Assembly (NCBI RefSeq): GCF_001015195.1 | Contig: NZ_LDES01000040.1 | Location: 123,353-187,352 of the forward strand | Origin: Sphingomonas sp. Y57 | GTDB lineage: Bacteria > Pseudomonadota > Alphaproteobacteria > Sphingomonadales > Sphingomonadaceae | DNA length: 64,000 nt | Direction: 5' to 3' | Shown: piece after piece, positions 62,294 to 64,000 of the stretch | Numbering within the stretch: the first letter of the stretch is position 1 | Layout: every line of letters begins with the position of its first letter | Position numbers and translations under genes: made by a program | The notes under the pieces: model-generated | Databases searched by the model: none | What the model saw: the letters and a program-made list of their open reading frames with translations, nothing else | Told to the model about the DNA's origin: nothing

Positions 62294-63300
62294 TCTGCAA
62301 TCTCCTGCGCAAACACATCCTTGCGGAGTTCGGCGACGTCCGGATAGGGGCTCGACAACGCGAAACTGGACGCTTCCTCGACATCGGCCTGAATCTGCTT
62401 CTCGATCGCGTCGAGCTCGGCTTCGGTCGCGTAGCTTTCCGCGACGAGCCAGCGCCGATAGGCCGGCACCGGATCCTTCTTCATCCAGCCGTCCTTCTCG
62501 CCAGGATCCATATATTGATCCATGTCGCCCAGCAGGTGGCCGTGGAAACGGAAGGTCATCGCTTCGATCAGCGTCGGTCCGCCGCCGCCCCGCGCGCGAT
62601 CGACAGCTTCCTTGGCCGCAGCGTACATCGCCACCGGGTCGTTCCCGTCGACGTGGATGCCGGGCATGGTGTAGCTGGCCGAGCGTTTCGCGATCTGATC
62701 GATGGCGGTGGCATATTCATATTTGGTGTGCTCGCCATAGCGGTTGTTCTGGCACACGAAGACCACTGGCAACTTCCAGATCGAGGCGAGGTTGAGCGCT
62801 TCGTGGAACGCCCCGATATTGCTGGCCCCGTCACCGAAATAGGCGACCGAGATGCGGCCGTCGCCGCGCATCTTCGACGCCAGCGCCAGTCCGTTGGCGA
62901 TCGGCATGGAGGAACCCACGATACCGGTCGTCACCATCACGCCGGAAGCGGGGTGGGTGATGTGCATCGGACCGCCCTTGCCCTTGCAGGTGCCGGTCGC
63001 ACGGCCCGCCAGTTCGGCCCAGAGCTGCTTCATCGGCACGCCCTTCGCCAGCGAATCATGGATGCCGCGATAGATGGTGCAGACATAGTCGTCTTGGTTG
63101 AGCAGGCAGGACACTGCAGACGGGATCGCCTCCTGGCCACGTGCCGAATAGTAGTTGCCGATGATCCGGCCGGACTGGATGATCGAACGGAAGCGTTCGT
63201 CGTTCTGCTTGAGCAGCGTCATTTTGCGATAGATTTCGACCAGAACGTCCTTGGGTGGGCGAGTGCTGGCATCCCCTCCGAAACTTTCGGTTGTCGACAT
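62290..63300 (-). CDS. 2-oxoacid dehydrogenase E1 component, alpha subunit (second module)
   Basis: 336 residues. Thiamine diphosphate motif GDGASNIGAFHEALNLASIW...CQNN, with ARGQEAIPSAVSCLLNQDD and IYRGIHDSLAKG earlier. GGAAGG precedes ATG 63300. It is only moderately similar to the first module's alpha subunit, so the two are likely separate acquisitions or have separate substrates. An AT-rich site lies 64 bp upstream. Confidence 0.92.
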   Translation of the reverse strand: MSTTESFGGDASTRPPKDVLVEIYRKMTLLKQNDERFRSIIQSGRIIGNYYSARGQEAIPSAVSCLLNQDDYVCTIYRGIHDSLAKGVPMKQLWAELAGRATGTCKGKGGPMHITHPASGVMVTTGIVGSSMPIANGLALASKMRGDGRISVAYFGDGASNIGAFHEALNLASIWKLPVVFVCQNNRYGEHTKYEYATAIDQIAKRSASYTMPGIHVDGNDPVAMYAAAKEAVDRARGGGGPTLIEAMTFRFHGHLLGDMDQYMDPGEKDGWMKKDPVPAYRRWLVAESYATEAELDAIEKQIQADVEEASSFALSSPYPDVAELRKDVFAQEIAE

Positions 63301-63364
63301 TGCGACCTTCCTTTCGTGACTTCCCCGATACGGGATTGACTGCGTCGCTAAAGGCGATCTAATC

Positions 63365-63379
63365 AATCATATAAGTAAT
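63365..63379. promoter_or_regulatory. AT-rich imperfect palindrome upstream of the second E1 operon
   Basis: AATCATATAAGTAAT resembles the AATTATATAATTA sites at 52953 and 63883 and lies between the divergent E1alpha and VOC genes. Confidence 0.4.
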
Positions 63380-63430
63380 ATCGGCTTGCCGACCGAGGCG
63401 CAAGCGCGATGATGCCGGAGGGGGAGTGGT

Positions 63431-63859
63431 ATGCTGGATCTGACGAAATCGGCAGTCGACGTCGGTATAGTGGTGGCGAATTTGGAAGCGCAGCGCGGCT
63501 TTTATGGGGACGTGCTGGGGTTGCCCTATGCGGGTGTGCTGTCGGTGCCGGGCGGCAAGGTGCACGTCTACATATGCGGTGAGACGTTGATTAAGCTCTA
63601 CAAGATGAGCGAGGGGGCTCCTGTCGACGTGGCCGCCTTTGGCACCCGGGCCGGACTGAGCTATTTCACCCTCTCGCTCCGGGATCTCGGCGGGACGTTC
63701 GAGAAGCTGCGCGAGAAAGGGGCGACCGTCCTCGCGGAGCCGGGGCTGTTCGAAGGGGACCGGGAACTCGCGGCGCCCGTCGGCCGGCTGAAGGCGCGAT
63801 TCGCGCTTGTAGCGGACGCCGATGGGAACATGGTCGAGCTTTTCGAATATGTCGACTGA
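63431..63859 (+). CDS. VOC-family (glyoxalase/dioxygenase fold) protein
   Basis: 142 residues. Two beta-alpha-beta-beta-beta units are visible: VDVGIVVANLEAQRGFYGDVLGLPY at the N-terminus and FALVADADGNMVELFEYVD at the C-terminus, with the Glu of GNMVELFE at the usual metal position. Metal-dependent isomerase, epimerase or dioxygenase activities are possible. GGAGGGGGAG precedes ATG 63431. Divergent from the second E1 operon. Confidence 0.87.
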   Translation: MLDLTKSAVDVGIVVANLEAQRGFYGDVLGLPYAGVLSVPGGKVHVYICGETLIKLYKMSEGAPVDVAAFGTRAGLSYFTLSLRDLGGTFEKLREKGATVLAEPGLFEGDRELAAPVGRLKARFALVADADGNMVELFEYVD

Positions 63860-63882
63860 TCGACCTGGGTTGACGGCAATAT

Positions 63883-63894
63883 AATTATATAATT
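63883..63894. promoter_or_regulatory. AT-rich palindrome upstream of the right-edge gene
   Basis: AATTATATAATT, identical to the site at 52953-52964 and likewise continued by A, 31 bp before the start codon at 63926. Confidence 0.55.
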
Positions 63895-63925
63895 AATTGC
63901 TCTGATGGGCAAATCGGAGAGTCGG

Positions 63926-64000
63926 ATGTCTGAGCGTGATCCTCAGGTGAAGCCTGGGACGGCGCGGTGTCCCGATGGTGTGAGCTGGGACGATCTGGTG
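63926..64000 (+). CDS. 5' end of a gene, possibly a Rieske oxygenase alpha subunit
   Basis: 25 codons are visible, beginning MSERDPQVKPG and continuing RCPDGVSWDDLV. This start recalls sphingomonad ring-hydroxylating oxygenase alpha subunits (a ...SWDDLL-type beginning), and a Rieske ferredoxin lies nearby, but the window ends before any motif. Treat the product as unproven. An AT-rich palindrome is 31 bp upstream. Confidence 0.35.
   Translation, partial: MSERDPQVKPGTARCPDGVSWDDLV

Noticed and set aside
1..64000. tRNA, rRNA, CRISPR, insertion sequence or phage genes
   Set aside because: None was recognised by eye; no spaced direct repeats, transposase motifs or integrase were seen. A covariance-model search would be needed to exclude small RNAs.

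Overview
The window looks like the chromosome of a sphingomonad (Alphaproteobacteria, order Sphingomonadales). The evidence is the high G+C content, a PEPxxWA-CTERM protein, a TonB-dependent receptor, the imuA-imuB-dnaE2 mutagenesis cassette behind an alphaproteobacterial GAAC-N7-GAAC LexA box, and interspersed inverted repeats of a kind I remember as common in sphingomonads. No rRNA, tRNA, CRISPR array, transposase or integrase was recognised.

The first part (1-40 kb) is mostly housekeeping and stress functions. In order: a PEP-CTERM protein cut by the left edge; a minus-strand operon rpiB-glyA-nrdR-trmJ; a small lipoprotein; ada; a diguanylate cyclase; an EamA exporter; a glutaredoxin/MauE membrane protein with a divergent MerR regulator and a mer-like operator between them; imuA-imuB-dnaE2; a DUF5990/hydrolase pair; a TonB receptor; an Lrp regulator divergent from putA; a prepilin peptidase; an S9 peptidase; a YCII (DGPF)/ECF sigma pair followed by an SRPBCC gene; an amidohydrolase; pstSCAB behind a Pho box, without phoU; a cytoplasmic-output histidine kinase; and a winged-helix/TPR regulator.

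From about 38.6 kb to the right edge the content turns catabolic and accessory: aldehyde and alcohol dehydrogenases, a PhyH dioxygenase, EthD and VOC proteins, acyl-CoA ligases, an SDR, a Rieske ferredoxin, LysR and TetR regulators, and two 2-oxoacid dehydrogenase (E1 alpha/beta) modules. Between 41.9 and 48.5 kb several genes are decaying: a gamma carbonic anhydrase-like gene frameshifted inside an 8-bp tandem repeat, an enoyl-CoA hydratase cut by an in-frame amber codon, and a flavoprotein remnant abutting an N-terminally truncated SDR.

The most unusual items are: a dihydrolipoyl acyltransferase (E2) fused to a complete OsmC-like domain in an E1alpha-E1beta-E2 operon; a second E1alpha-E1beta operon that ends in a stand-alone 76-residue lipoyl domain and has no E2 core; a 180-bp palindromic element carried in frame inside dnaE2; the copy-number repeat in the carbonic anhydrase-like gene; and a shared AT-rich palindrome in front of accessory promoters. 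The two E1 modules, the ligases and the dehydrogenases suggest a route that oxidises an alcohol to an aldehyde, acid and CoA ester and decarboxylates 2-oxo acids; the substrate cannot be read from the sequence.
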